Shown here piece by piece: positions 34,415 to 45,800 of a stretch of 64,000 nucleotides of DNA. Positions within the stretch are counted from its first letter, which is position 1. Every line of letters begins with the position of its first letter. The stretch covers positions 46,976,534-47,040,533 of the forward strand of contig CM034233.1 in assembly GCA_019916065.1 (NCBI GenBank). The letters are read 5' to 3'. Both the position numbers and the translations under genes were made by a program. Source of the DNA: Vitellaria paradoxa (lineage: Eukaryota; Streptophyta; Magnoliopsida; Ericales; Sapotaceae). The notes below the pieces were generated by a model, which had not been told where the DNA came from, ran no database searches, and worked only from the letters and a program-made list of their open reading frames with translations.

Positions 34415-34960
34415 TGCAAATGTTGAAGTAAGCTTAGTAAGAGAATTTGCCTGTTTATTATCTTTCTTAGCACATGCTCCAAGGTGACGTCGCCAAGCTA
34501 TGTATCAATTAAGTTGCATAGTTGTAGTAAGAAACAAGTTCATGCTTCCTCACTTCACAAATGTTTAGCAATTGATTGATTATCAATTTTAAATCTCCAT
34601 ATATGTTGAGTTTTAACTACTTCATGTCGACAACTATTTCTAATCCAAGTATAAATACTTGATATTTAGCTTTGTTATTTGAACAGAGCTATGTAAGAGT
34701 GAAGGCATAAGGTAACACATCACCTTCAGGAGTGAGAAACACTATACCAGCTCCTGCATTACTACACTAAGTTGCTCCGTTGAAATACAACTTTCATGAT
34801 TGTTGAACTTTCACATAGAAGACGTATTTATCTGGTGGGTTTTCTAATAGCTCCTAATCAGTAGGTATGGGATGATCAGTTAGGAAATTAGTTAAGGCTT
34901 GTCCCTTAACCATCTTTTAAGGCACGTAAATGACCTCAAATTCTTGAAGAAGAAAGACCA
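34415..34960 (-). pseudogene. RNase H of Tat element C, decayed
   Basis: In several frames: a segment like KGQAL..FL.DHPIP that ends the reverse transcriptase, then NAGAGIVFLTPEG with the usual GAG start of plant Ty3 RNase H, LPYAFTLT, CSNNKA.YQ.FILGLEI and IYGD. Heavily mutated. Directly upstream of the integrase linker, in normal pol order. Confidence 0.7.
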
Positions 34961-35039
34961 TATTGGTTATCGAATCTATTGAGAAATTCTTGCTTAAATT
35001 CTTCTTTCCACTGCCGAGATTTGGTGAGCTCGATCATAC

Positions 35040-36121
35040 TCACGATACAGCAGGTATTATAGAATCTGTTAAGAAATTCTTACTCTAATTAATCTCAGCT
35101 GTCAATGGTACCAACCTCTAGATCGTAATACTAGTCAAATGTGTTACCCTTGAGAATTCAAACAAATTGTTCGACCAAAAGATCTCTATCAGTTCTAGTA
35201 ATGCTGCAAGTTTCCATAAAGTGAGCGATATGTTGCGTTAGATTTCTTTGCCATCAAATTGTTAGAATTTTGGGGGTTGGTAACCAGTAGGCATCATCAG
35301 TTGATCAAATCTACGCGTGTAAGTCTTAGCATATGTGAGAGAAGATTTTGAGATTTCCTCGTTCTTGTTATTAAGGGTCCCTAAAATGAACTCCTACAGC
35401 TGATCAACTGGGGACGAAACCATCAGTAGAGACCAAAAAGCTTTTTGGAGTTTCTTCTTACCTACTGGATGATTTAGTCATTTCTTGTTATTTTGGAAGA
35501 GCATGAGTTTGGCTTGATTCTCTAACATTGTTTAGTTTGTTCATGATTGCTTTAATCTAGTAATCATGTTTTTGCACTGCCTTGTATAAGTTCTCCACAA
35601 CCTTTGACAGGGAGTTAACCTATTCTTCTAACGATGTTGCATTCGTCATTATCACAGTCATAACTGTTGAGCTTTGGGAACTGGTGGAATCATCATGCGG
35701 TTTAAACTTTGACTGGGGAGTTTCTGGAGGAGAGTTGGATTCAGAACTGCTTAAATCATCTCTTTTTGGCTAGATTGAAGCTTGCCACATGAATTAGATC
35801 CCTGAGACATGAAATGATGTGATAGTGCTTTCTCCAGAATTACATAGACATCTTCCTTCGGTGTTGCAGCAGCAGAATCTTCTTTTCCCCTTGGAAGACT
35901 TGATTGTGTGGATGTTTTCTTTGACAAATTTGAGTGAAAACAGGCATTAATTTTGGTAGCAACAAGGCTTGGTTTAGTGCTTCAGGCATAGCTTTTGCCT
36001 TGCTTCGTGTGACCGAGCTAGTGCTTTGAGTAGTAGACCTCAAGCTAGTATTTCCAGCGACAGATTTGGAGCCTTCAACTTTTAGATTTAGAACCTTTGA
36101 ACAGTCATTCTTGAAAGCCAT
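35040..36121 (-). pseudogene. Gag of Tat element C, decayed
   Basis: Begins at ATG 36121 (MAFKNDCSKVLN) with a Ser/Thr-rich N-terminus containing SVTRSKAKAMPEALN. It becomes gag-domain-like further on: DQLMMPTGYQPPK and FDGK (about 35260-35310), and SMIELTKSRQWKEE (about 35020-35050). Stops and frameshifts throughout. It is followed almost directly by RNase H, so protease and most of reverse transcriptase are missing. Compare MAFDRDM at the start of gag in element B. Confidence 0.7.
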
Positions 36122-36175
36122 TAAGAACTTGGTTGATTTGGTTTGATGAAAAGAGGAGATGAGAGATAGAGATTG

Positions 36176-36198
36176 TTCTACTAGACGTGCTAGAAATT
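36176..36198 (-). promoter_or_regulatory. Primer-binding site region of Tat element C
   Basis: In element orientation the LTR end is followed by ATTTCTAGCACGTCTAGTAG, resembling the TTTCTGGCACGCC.AGTGGG primer region I associate with this group. Degenerate; tRNA not assigned. Confidence 0.45.
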
Positions 36199-36681
36199 TG
36201 TACACACAAATTTAGTGATTGAAAAATAAATACAAAAAATTGTAAAAACAAATTTAATTTTATTGATGTAGAAAAAGATAGATTAAAATTTCTGATGTAT
36301 TCTAATCGAAGAACTAAAATCCTCTGATTTTTCTCTTCAAAACATTGATATCGATGGCTTGAAGGTTGATCTCATGCCAACACTTGAATATTCTTGATGC
36401 TTAATAGTTTGTAGGGTTTTGGTAGCTTGATTTAGCAGAGTCTTTTTGTGTGCAAAAGAGTTAATATTTGTACTTGATAGTGACCCCTATTTATAGACAT
36501 AGAGGAAAGAGTCATAGTAGAACTTAACTTCTCCAAGATAATTATCTTATTGTTTTATTAAATAAGAGATAATATCAAAGAGTTAAAATACTGTTATACT
36601 TCTTAAATAATTATCTCTTATTTATTTTCTAAGAGATAAAAATTAAAAAATAATAATTATTTTTAGAGTGGGCCCTTCTGA
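36199..36681 (-). repeat. 5' LTR of Tat element C, truncated
   Basis: Matches the inner ~490 bp of the left LTR (CTCCAAGATAATTATCT, TATTAAATAA, GAGATAATAT). Similarity stops after GAGTGGGCCCTTCTGA, so the outer ~200 bp is missing or replaced. Confidence 0.8.
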
Positions 36682-36689
36682 TTTCTTTC

Positions 36690-38495
36690 TTTTTCTTTGT
36701 CAATTGAATTCTTTGATTTTCTTTTCATTTTATTTGTTTCAAATGAACACTGGCGATGGCTTGTGTGTTGTTTTGTGCAATTGGTGATTAGATAGATTAG
36801 TGGGTTGCCTTTCAATTAAGAGCATAATTGTCTTTACAATAAAATTTTAAAGGATTGACCAACAAAACTAATCGAGAGGGAGGTTGGGAGTTAGCAACAT
36901 TTCAAAATAAGGGGTAATTGTAAATTTTAAATGTTGAGGAGATCTATATGTATTTACCAAAATGTTTAGGAGGTGTATATGTAATTTATTCTTTTTTTAT
37001 TATATGCTTGAGTTTTTATAATTTGTTAAAACTATTATGATAATTTGAAGTTGTTCAAATTTACTTATTAGCTAAATTTTAAATTCATGATAATTAGTTG
37101 TACGTAAATATGAAAAGTTTAGTTACATTATAAATAACCCAACAAAGCGTAGAACTTTTGCTGGTTTATTACAATAACGAGAGGCAACTGGGTTTATTTT
37201 TTCTTTATATTGATAATAGGGGACTATAAACTTAATAATAATTATTTAATTTTAAATATTTGAAAGATAAAATTTAATGAGAATATTTTTGTAAACATAC
37301 ATGTAAATAAATTTAATTAAGAAAAAAAAAGTATTTGCCAGTAAGTTGATTTGATTTGTCATACTTAACCATCTCCATTTCTTATTAGCGACAACCTGTG
37401 TAATTTATCCCATTTGCCAACTTTACTGAAGTACTATGTGGCAATGTTTAATTAATTTGTGAACTTTGTGTTACTTAAACATTTTCCCCTTGCTGCGCGA
37501 TCACGTCGGGCTCGTGTCCGGGATCCTATTCCCTCAAACCCCACTCAAAAAAAAAAAAAAAAAAAAAAGGCAGTAGGTGTCCATGATCATCTAAACATAT
37601 ATAAAAAAACAATTAGTAAGAAAAGAATTGCAAACGTACGACTAGCCATGCAAACAACTCATTCGTAAGCACTTGTGTATTGCCATCCTTGTTGATCTAT
37701 ACATGTATCAAAATTATTGGTAAAGAAAACAATGATGAACTTGCGAGAATCCATTTTAATAACAAGTACTATATGCATAGGATAAAAAAATATCCTCGCA
37801 CGCATTCACCACACCAAATGAATTTACTCCATGTATCTTGAAAACACAATAAACAATGAAAAGAAAGGTGAGGGGTGTTTTTGATCAGGAAAACTCCAAA
37901 ACTAAAATTAGTGATTAAGTTTAGAATAGATTATAGTAAAAGATAATTCAGTTGGTCAAAATGATCGTATCTTACTTAATACATCATTTGAATTATTTAT
38001 GAGCAGAGAGAATAAATAAAATAATAGGAAAATAATTAAGAAAATAATATTATTATATTCATTTGATATACATATATATGGTGATGATTTATTTAATTTT
38101 AATGCAAATCACATTATATTCAATGCGTGTGGGAAGTTTCAAAGTGATGGATATAATGTGACATTTGAATATTCTGAATATTATTTTTGTCTATCATTAA
38201 ACTAATAACTATAAGTAACTAACTAACGATATTATAATAAATAAACTAAATTAATTACAAAATCACATTTATAGTTACATTTAAAGTAGTATTTACATCT
38301 ATCATTGTGGGGTCCAATTGATGTGATCAGAGCAAGTCTAAGTTCAGGAGTGATGCCACGTGTGCTCCGAGATAATTGCCACGCATTCAAAATATCTTTT
38401 TTATACTTACATTATGCCCCTATTCTGGCCGGGCTAACTTGTTAATATATTAAAATGAGAGAAAGCATGGAGGATGACACGTAATTTTTGAAGGA
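36690..38495. other. Unassigned AT-rich DNA
   Basis: No supported gene. A GC-richer patch at 37480-37548 (GATCACGTCGGGCTCGTGTC) ends in a ~20-nt poly-A run (37549-37568), which looks like the tail of a retroposed sequence, but no SINE boxes were identified. Confidence 0.35.
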
Positions 38496-39102
38496 GTGAC
38501 ATGCATCTTCCAATGCTCTTCCAGGTCGCCATCGTTTGACCCTCCGTTAGCTTTCCTAGGCCTTGTGCCCCGGCGACTGGAGCTGAATCACACCCTTAAT
38601 CAAACCATACCCATCCACTCCCCACTACTCCTTCACCCTATCCAGCAAGACCGCTCTCGAAGGCGAAAATATTGGAGTCGGCAATATCACTGGCGCCACC
38701 TAACACGGCGAGACCGGGGAAGCAACTCGTCGGACTTCTTCGTCAGGATTATGGATAACGTTGTGTTTCTTGGAGCGAATGGAGCAAAACAATTGTTGAA
38801 TTTCTTTTTCATGTGAAACCGATGCACTTTTTGGCAATTCTGGGATTGTAAATCGTTGAGAGTCGGTGGTTTGTAGCCCCAGTCGATGGCGATACCACCG
38901 CTGGCGACGTTTTCAATATTGAGGGTGTCCTTCCAATGCATTTCAGGCCTCTTTCTCCTTCAATTGATTTGCCCAAGCTTGTCAAACCAAAATTCAGCCC
39001 CCGAAAATATTGACACCTGAGCGGAACGTCATGCACTGGCGGCGGGGTGGAGGGTGGAGGCCAAAGTCCATAGCTTTGATAAAGCATCTGAAACTGGTCC
39101 AT
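38496..39102 (-). pseudogene. Unidentified GC-rich gene fragment
   Basis: On the minus strand an ATG at 39102 starts MDQFQMLYQSYGLWPPP, with a proline run, then VPLRCQYFRG and GKSIEGERGLKCIGRTPSI. A one-base frame change near 38925 continues as IENVASGG and PPTLNDLQSQNCQKVHRF to about 38690. Coding-like composition (GC-rich, continuous after one frameshift) in AT-rich surroundings suggests a real gene piece, captured or decayed. I do not recognise the family. No introns identified with confidence. Confidence 0.4.
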
Positions 39103-39479
39103 ATCTTACTGTTCAGTCATCTAATTAGACGGTCCTGATTCTACTACAAGAAACGCTGGTGTAATAAGAGCTGAAACAAATAAATTATAAGAAATTCAGA
39201 ATCTCACTGAAGACCTGGGAATATTTGGAAATCTCTTCTAGTGTGTGGAATCTCTCCAACTAGTAAATTTGGGATTTCAACTCATCTAACTTGCATTAAT
39301 AGAGGATGGGCTTTAAATAGCCAATTAAAAAAAAAAAAAAGTGAATCATAAATTTAAGCCACCAACAAGACAACTAAGACAGACAATTAAGCAATTAACA
39401 AACAACTAACTAAAGCTACGTGCCCATGTTCTGCAAAGACCCACTCCATGGTTATTCCGTTGATTTGGCCTTTATGTGC
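39103..39479. other. Unassigned DNA left of an RNase H scrap
   Basis: Contains a poly-A run at about 39328 and no supported gene. It probably belongs to the same degraded Ty3 copy as the next entry, but no motif confirms this. Confidence 0.3.
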
Positions 39480-39684
39480 AGTAATGCCACGAAAATATGA
39501 GGAAAGGCTGATTAGAGAAGATGGAAAGGATATGTGGCCTTCGACTGAGAGCATCAGCAATTTTGTTCTCCTTCCATGCCTTGTGTCGAATAGTGAAATC
39601 AAATTGCTGCAGAAAATCAAATCATCTACCATGTTTTGTGTTCAACCTGCTCTGAGAATGATGGAATTTTGTGAGTCATGGTCA
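39480..39684 (-). pseudogene. Ty3/gypsy RNase H C-terminal fragment
   Basis: Minus strand reads SQSRLNTKHGR, FLQQFDFTIRHKA and ENKIADALSR. This is the end of the RT-linked RNase H in many Ty3/gypsy elements, including the ADALSR block. It may extend beyond 39684 under the putative CACTA-3 end. No other domain of this copy is visible. Confidence 0.75.
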
Positions 39685-39704
39685 CACTATCACAAAGATG
39701 GGCA

Positions 39705-39799
39705 AAGGGGACCGACCAAATGGTGGACCGCTTTGAGGCGGTCGACGAAAAACTTTTAGACAATTGACGGACATGCAACCACCTTGAGGCGGTCGAGAA
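39705..39799. repeat. Left subterminal repeats of CACTA-3
   Basis: Inverted GACCGC / GCGGTCG pairs, the same motif class as at the right end (61500-61770). The block is interrupted by Copia B at 39800. Confidence 0.65.
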
Positions 39800-40139
39800 T
39801 GTTGGGAATTAGTCCTTCCTAACCAGGATCGATGAGAAACGAAAATAACAAAACGAAGAATATTGAATCAAAATAACAATCACACAGAGAAACACAAAGA
39901 TTTACGTGGTTCACCCCAGAATAGGGCTACGTCCACGGCTGCTGCAGTCTTTCACTATGATCTGAAAATTACAAGTCTCTTTCTCTCTGTTGTACCATGG
40001 GATAGGCGCCCCCTCAATCTATTTATAAGTATAGAATTAGGGTTACACGGAAACACAAGAAAATTACGAAAGTACCCCCCACACTTGGGGGACCCAGGGT
40101 TTAAGTAAACAGTACTTATCAGGGTCCACCGACCCAACA
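39800..40139 (-). repeat. 3' LTR of Copia B
   Basis: In element orientation TGTTGGGTCGGTGGACCC ... TAATTCCCAACA. On the minus strand CTATACTTATAAATAGA supplies a TATA box near 40020-40036. Confidence 0.95.
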
Positions 40140-40153
40140 ATCTCCCACTTGGA
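40140..40153 (-). promoter_or_regulatory. Polypurine tract of Copia B
   Basis: Reversed, CCAAGTGGGAGAT lies directly before TGTTGGGT of the 3' LTR. Confidence 0.9.
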
Positions 40154-40223
40154 ACCTGATAACACAAGCTCTCCATCATCTTCATTACATAGAGAAACAC
40201 CGCAACAGCTTGATCTTCCTTCA

Positions 40224-43200
40224 TCACTCTTGAAGTCCAACTGAAGTTGCACACAACTTCAGTTTGTCAATGGTGACTGTTTTAGTCAACATATTTGCTG
40301 GATTCTTATTGCCATGAATCTTCTCAAGAGACAAGACTCCATCATCTACAAGTGAACGAATGAAATGGTATCTCATCTGAATGTGTTTTGTCCTAAAATG
40401 CAAAGCTGGATTCTTTGCAAGATGAATAGCACTCTGACTGTCACTATGCAAAATATTCCTTTCTTGCATCTTACCCAACTCTACTTGAAAGTTCTGTAAC
40501 CAAATCATCTCTTTTCCAGCTTCAGTAATAGCAACATACTCAGCCTCTGTTGTAGAAAGGGCCACAATCTTTTGTAATTGTGAAATTCAACTTACTGCTG
40601 TACCACCCAATGTGTAAAAATAGCCAGTAGTACTCTTTCTGTTATCCAAATCACCAGCCAAATCTGCATCAACGTAACCATGTAACCCGATGCCAGTTCG
40701 TCTAAAGCAAAGTGCCATGTCTGTAGTATCACTCAAGTATCTAAGTATCCACTTTACTGCCTCCCAATGCTGCTTGCCTGGATTACTCATGTATCTGCTA
40801 ACCACTCCCACTGTATGTGCAATGTCTGGTCTAGTACAAACCATAGCATACATTATGCTACCGATAGCTGAAGCATATGGAACATGTTCCATGTAAGCCT
40901 GCTCTTCTTCGGTATTTGGAGACTGCTCTTTAGTAAGTCTGAAGTGGCTAGCCAATGGGGTGCTCACTGGTTTTGCACCATCTATGCTAAACCTCTTAAT
41001 AACTTTTTTGACATACTCAGCCTGTGACAACTTCAAAATACCATTTGCTTTGTCCCTGTAAATTCTCATACCAAGGATTTTGTTTGCAACTCTAAGGTCC
41101 TTCATCTCAAATTGGTTAGACAAAAGTTTCTTCAATCTTTTTATCTCTTCAATGCTAGATCCTGCGATAAGCATATCATCAACATATAAGAGTAAAATAA
41201 TATAACTTTTGTCAAACTTCTTGAAATAACAGCAATGATCTGCTTGGCATCTTGTAAAACCGTTGCTACACATAAACCCATCAAATTTCTTATACCACTG
41301 CCTAGGAGCTTGTTTCAAACCATACAAACTTTTTCGAAGTTTGCATACAAGCTCCTCTTTCCCTCGTGTCAAGAAACCTTGTGGTTGCTTCATGTAAATT
41401 TCCTCCTCTAAATCACCATGGAGAAAAGCCGTCTTCACATCCATTTGCTCAAGGTGCAAGTCTTTAGCAGCCACAATTCCCAACACTAATCCGATAGTGG
41501 TCAACTTTACAACTGGAGAGAAAATTTCAGTGTAGTCAACTCCTTCCTTTTGTTGAAATCCCTTTGCAACCAATCTGGCCTTGTAGCGTTTACTCCCATC
41601 ATGTTCTTGTTTAAGCCTGTAAACCCACTTGTTGTGCAAAGCTTTCTTACCCCCTAGTAGTTCAGTCAACTCCCATGTCTGATTTGCTTTGAGTGAATTC
41701 ATTTCATCCTGCATCGCTGACTCCCACTTAATTGAATCATCAACCTGCAAAGCCTCATCATAATTTTCGGGTTCACCCCCATCAGACAGCAACAAATAAT
41801 GTAAAGATGGAGACCAGCGCTGTGTAGGTTTTGACAGTCTTTCTGATCGTCTCAAAACAAGAGTAGGAGTATGTTGCTCAGTTTGTGGAATAATATTTTC
41901 AGGATTATTCTGAATCCTACTATTCAAAACATCCTCACTAATCCCCTCTAACTCAACATGCTCATCACAAGTAACAGATTCAGATTCAGATGTAGACTTT
42001 TCCCTATCTTTATACATTACTTTTTCTTTAAATACGACATCTCAACTTCTGACTATTTTTCAATTTTTATCATCCCAAAACCGATAACTAAATTGATCAA
42101 TGCCATACCCAATAAAAGTACATTTAACAGATTTCGGATCAAGTTTACTTCTATCAGCAGAGTCAATATGCACATATGAGACACAGCAAAAAACTTTCAA
42201 AAAAGAAAGATTTACCTCTTTACCACTCCAAACCTCTTCTGGTAATTCTCCATTCAATGGAACAGATGGACCACGGTTGATCAGATATGCTGCAGTGTTA
42301 ACTGCATCTGCCCAAAATTGCTTTGGTAATCTGGCATGTATTCTCATACTTCTAACACATTCATTCAGAGTTCTATTCATGCATTCAGCAACGCCATTCT
42401 GTTGAGGTGTCTTTTTAACAGTCTTCTCCACTCTAATTCCACTTTTCGCACAATATTTCTTGAACTCATTTTCTTCATATTCCCCTCCATTGTCTGATCT
42501 CAAGCACTTAATTTTCAGACCTGTTTCAGTCTCCACCAAGGCTTTCCACCTTTTAAAGATAGCAAAAGTTTCATACTTATGTTTAAGAAAATAAACCCAT
42601 ACCTTTCTCGTTGAGTCATCAATAAAGGTAACATAGTATGATGATCCTCCAAGAGATGAAACTGGTGCAGGTCCCCACACATCTGTATGAACCAACTTCA
42701 ACTTTTCTGACTTCAGTTTCCTGCCATCCTTTGAAAAACTGACCCTCTTTTGTTTGCCGAAGATGCAATCTTCAAAAAAGTCAATGTCCACTGATTTCAA
42801 ATCTGACAGTTTCCCCTTGTCTGCAAGTACCTTCATCCCTTTTTGACTTATATGCCCAAGCCTTCGGTGCCATAGATTTGAGTCTTTCTTCTCACCAGCA
42901 ATTGCTACTACATTCCTATTGTTCGTAGTCATGTAAAGAGTGCCTTCTTTTTGACCACGAGCAACAATCATAGCTCCTTTGGTAATTTTCCACAAACCAC
43001 CCATGAAGGTTACAACATAACCTTCATCATCAAGTTGTCCAACAAAGATTAAATTTCGTTTCAAACCAGGCACATGTCTGACATTCTGTATCTTCCAAAC
43101 TGATCCATTTGGCAACCTGATTGTTACATCCCCTTTACCCACAATCTTCAAAGGTTCATCATCAGCTAGATAAACTTTTCCGAAATCACCACCAATGTAA

Positions 43201-44099
43201 TTGTCCATGATTTCCCTCTGTGAAGTAGAATGGAATGATACCCCAGAATCTAAAATCCAAGATTCAAGCGGACTGTCAATGCTTAAGATCAAAGCATCAA
43301 GAATTCCTTCTGTTGCAGCATTAGCAGACTTCTGATTTTGATCACCTTTGTTCTTATTCACTGTCGGGCAATCTGCTTTTAGATGTCCCTTTTTTCCACA
43401 GTTCCAACAGCTTCGTCCCTCTCCAGTTCTTGACTTGCTTCTGTGTTTGGATTTTGATTTGTTGCGATTAGGATTTCTTCCCGCTGATCTTCCTCTGAAT
43501 TCTGTATTCAAGGCAGAACCTGATGTTTCCCCTAATTCTCTCCTGCGAATTTCTTCACTCAGAATTAAATCTCGAACATCATTGTAATTCAACTTTGCTT
43601 TTCCTGAAGAATTGCTCACTACCGTTACAGTACCATTCCAACTTTCTGGTAAACTGGACAGAAGAATCAAAGCCCTAACCTCATCATCAAATTCAATAGA
43701 TACAGAACTTAATTGTGTTACCACGATATTAAATTCGTTCATATGCTCAGCCACCGAAGCGCCTTCTGTCATCCTCATATTAAACAGTCTGTGCATCAAA
43801 TAAACTTTATTTGAGGCAGAGGGTTTTTCGTACATGTTTGAGAGTGCCGCCATCAGACCTGCTGTAGTTTTCTCCTTCGCTATGTTAAACGCAACGTTAC
43901 GAGACAACGTTAGCCGAATAACCCCTAGCGCTTGATGATCAAAAAGAGTCCAATCTTCATCCTTCATGTTTACTGGCTTCTTTGCTGAAAGAGGTTCATA
44001 CAGATTTTTCTGATACAGATAATCTTCAATCTGCATCTTCCAAAATTCAAAATCTGTGCCATTGAATTTATCGATTCTAACCTTTTCGTCTGTAGCCAT
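40224..44099 (-). pseudogene. Gag-pol of Copia B, one frame with three nonsense codons
   Basis: ATG at 44099 (MATDEKVRIDKFNG); the start is fixed by its position just after the primer site. 1,291 codons in a single frame: gag; CCHC zinc knuckle CWNCGKKGHLKADC; protease WILDSGVSFHS; integrase zinc finger (LWHRRLGH, with FFEDC where a Cys is expected before EDC); integrase core (HTDVWGP, SDNGGEY, NGVAE); reverse transcriptase (VKTAFLHGDL, LLYVDDML); RNase H (DADLAGD, STTEAEY, HSDSQSAI, then NPANMLTK where the last catalytic Asp is Asn). Two TGA codons (42060-42062, 42042-42044) replace Arg positions and one TGA (40587-40589) replaces Trp. No frameshifts. Copia lineage resembles Tork/TNT1; that is inferred. 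Confidence 0.93.
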
Positions 44100-44118
44100 T
44101 GCTCCCACTTGAACCAAT

Positions 44119-44130
44119 GCTCTGATACCA
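44119..44130 (-). promoter_or_regulatory. Primer-binding site of Copia B
   Basis: TGGTATCAGAGC on the minus strand, two bases from the LTR end. It is complementary to the 3' end of plant initiator-Met tRNA, the standard copia primer. Confidence 0.95.
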
Positions 44131-44132
44131 GT

Positions 44133-44495
44133 TGTTGGGAATTAGTCCTTCCTAACCAGGATCGATGAGAAACGAAAATAACAAAACGAAGAATATTGAA
44201 TCAAAATAACAATCACACAGAGAAACACAAGGATTTACGTGGTTCACCCCAGAATAAGGCTACGTCCACGGCTGCTGCAGTTTTTCACTATGATCTAAAA
44301 ATTACAAGTCTCTTTCTCTCTATTGTACTATGGGATAGGCGCCCCCTCATCTATTTATAAGTATAGAATTAGGGTTACACGGAAACACAAGAAAATTACG
44401 AAAGTACCCCCCACACTTGGGGGAGGACCCCCCAAACCCCCCGTTGGACCCAGGATTTAAGTGAACAGTACTTATCAGGGTCCACCGACCCAACA
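44133..44495 (-). repeat. 5' LTR of Copia B
   Basis: Same ends as the 3' LTR. Carries an extra C/G-rich segment near 44428-44449 compared with it. Confidence 0.95.
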
Positions 44496-45387
44496 GAGAA
44501 AAGCCCGATAATTCCCCCCCAAAACCCCCAACCCCAACCCAATTTCCCTCCTCTGATCAATTCCCTCTTCTCAGTTGACTCTCTCTCTCTCTCTCCCTAA
44601 TTAACTCCCTCTCTCTCTCAGTCGCTCTCTCTCTCTTTCCCCATCTTCCTTCCACCTTCACTCTCTTTCCTTTAGCTTCACCCTCCCTCTCTGTCTCTGT
44701 GTTGCAGGGCATGAACCGAAGCCATCGTGTGGCCTCAAGCTCTCTCCATAGTGATGACGAACTCAAACCGGAGTAAATGGCCCCCTCCAACTCTCTCGTC
44801 TCTCCATTTCTGCTACCCTCAGGCATGAGGCTCGATTTTTTTTTTTTTATTTTGGCTTCTTGCCTGTTCAGATGGTTCTGGAAGAGGACAGCCTCCTCCC
44901 GAAAGCAGTTCAACGTAAGTCCACCTCAAAAGTGGCTGCTTGAGACTTTTTTTCATTTTTCCTGTTTCAATCTTGTGCATCTGTTTTACCCACAAATTGA
45001 TCTGTCTTTCCTTTCCATTCCACTCCATTTCAAAATATTTCACTGCTAAAATTGATTTGATTTTAAAGTATACTATTGATCTAATTTGACAAATAAAATT
45101 TTGTATGTAAAATATGTGTTTAAATTTAAAAATTAAATTAAAATCCACAAGTTCCTATTAGAGCTAATGTATTAGCGTTCTTTGTTGTAAGAATCCTCGT
45201 GAGAGATTTTCTCCCTTTGCCCATATTTTTAGGGTGCCGAAGTTTTCAGGCATCTTGTTTTCTCATTCACAATTCATGTAATGAAAATCCTGATCTCCAT
45301 GAAGCTTGTGTTATGTTTCCATTCATCATAGTCTTCTCCAATAAATTCTTTATTGTTAAACCATGTCTCTTATATTTTTGTTTTTAT
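44496..45387 (+). other. Left arm of CACTA-3: CT-rich leader and exon-like segments
   Basis: CT-dinucleotide-rich DNA (44578-44700) followed by ...TTGCAGGGC then ATG 44711 (MNRSHRVASSSLHSDDELKPE, stop). Near 44873 another acceptor-like CAG is followed by ATGGTTCTGGAAGAGGAC and a donor-like GTAAGTCC at 44914. These look like the first exons of a transcript, but no family is recognisable. Interrupted at 45388 by CACTA-1. Confidence 0.35.
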
Positions 45388-45800
45388 CACTAGTAGAAAT
45401 TGTGGAACTAGCGACCGCCTAAGACGGTCGCTAAAGGTGTAATAGCGGTCGCTAACAGTATTAGCGACGGCTTAGCAACCGCGTCAAACGAGTCGCATTT
45501 TCTTCGTCGCTAAAAAGTATTAGCGACCGCTAAGACAGTCGCTAAATTATTTGCGACCGCTCCTGCGACCGCTCGAGTTTAGACGTAGGGATACTAGCGA
45601 CCACTCATAACGGTCGCTAATACTGAAAAAGTGGTCGCTGTTTGTTTGGCGCGAAAATGGCGCGAATCAATAGCGACCGTAAATAGCGGTCGCTAAATAC
45701 TGAATAGCGGTCGCAATAAGTTTCGCGCGGGAGCCATGACCATTTGCATTAGCGACCCGAATATGGACTATTAGTGACCATCACCGACGGTCGCTAATTT
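45388..45800. repeat. Left subterminal repeats of CACTA-1
   Basis: Many direct and inverted copies of TAGCGACCGC / GCGGTCGCTA. In En/Spm-type elements such motifs are the binding sites of the TNPA protein and are rich in methylatable CG. Same motif at the right end (58705-58870). Confidence 0.9.

Larger units (their letters stand above)
27105..36681 (-). mobile_element. Tat-lineage Ty3/gypsy element C with antisense plant-mobile-domain gene
   Basis: Two direct LTR copies (27105-27786 and 36199-36681) bound gag, RNase H and integrase remnants on the minus strand. In element orientation the order is 5' LTR (right), primer site, gag, RNase H, integrase, poly-T repeats, antisense gene (+), 81-bp tandem array, 3' untranslated region, PPT, 3' LTR (left). 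Protease and reverse transcriptase appear deleted between gag and RNase H (about 34950-35050). The right LTR lacks its outer ~200 bp compared with the left one, so no TSD can be checked. Domain order, antisense ORF and repeats fit the Tat/Ogre group. Confidence 0.85.
39800..44495 (-). mobile_element. Ty1/copia element B, near-complete, TSD GAGAA
   Basis: LTRs 39800-40139 and 44133-44495, with perfect 5-bp duplication GAGAA (39795-39799, 44496-44500). Layout in element orientation: 5' LTR, initiator-Met tRNA primer site, one gag-pol frame, PPT, 3' LTR. By eye the LTRs differ at roughly nine or ten single bases plus a ~22-bp indel in a C/G-run region (44428-44449), so it is the youngest-looking retroelement here. 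It sits inside CACTA-3's left arm. Confidence 0.95.

Noticed and set aside
37480..37570. GC-rich patch with poly-A as a SINE
   Set aside because: No A/B box promoter pattern or TSD could be identified; left unassigned.
39142..39155. TACTACAAGAAACG as a possible CACTA-3 left end
   Set aside because: First base is not C and no subterminal repeats follow it for over 500 bp; repeats start only after about 39.7 kb.
39685..39700. Certain placement of the CACTA-3 left end at CACTATCACAAA
   Set aside because: Kept only as tentative: the TSD is imperfect (TCA/TTA), and minus-strand RNase H code (FVI..DH) may run through these bases.
44557..44913. 118-codon minus ORF rich in Arg/Glu
   Set aside because: Translation of a CT-repeat leader; low-complexity artefact.
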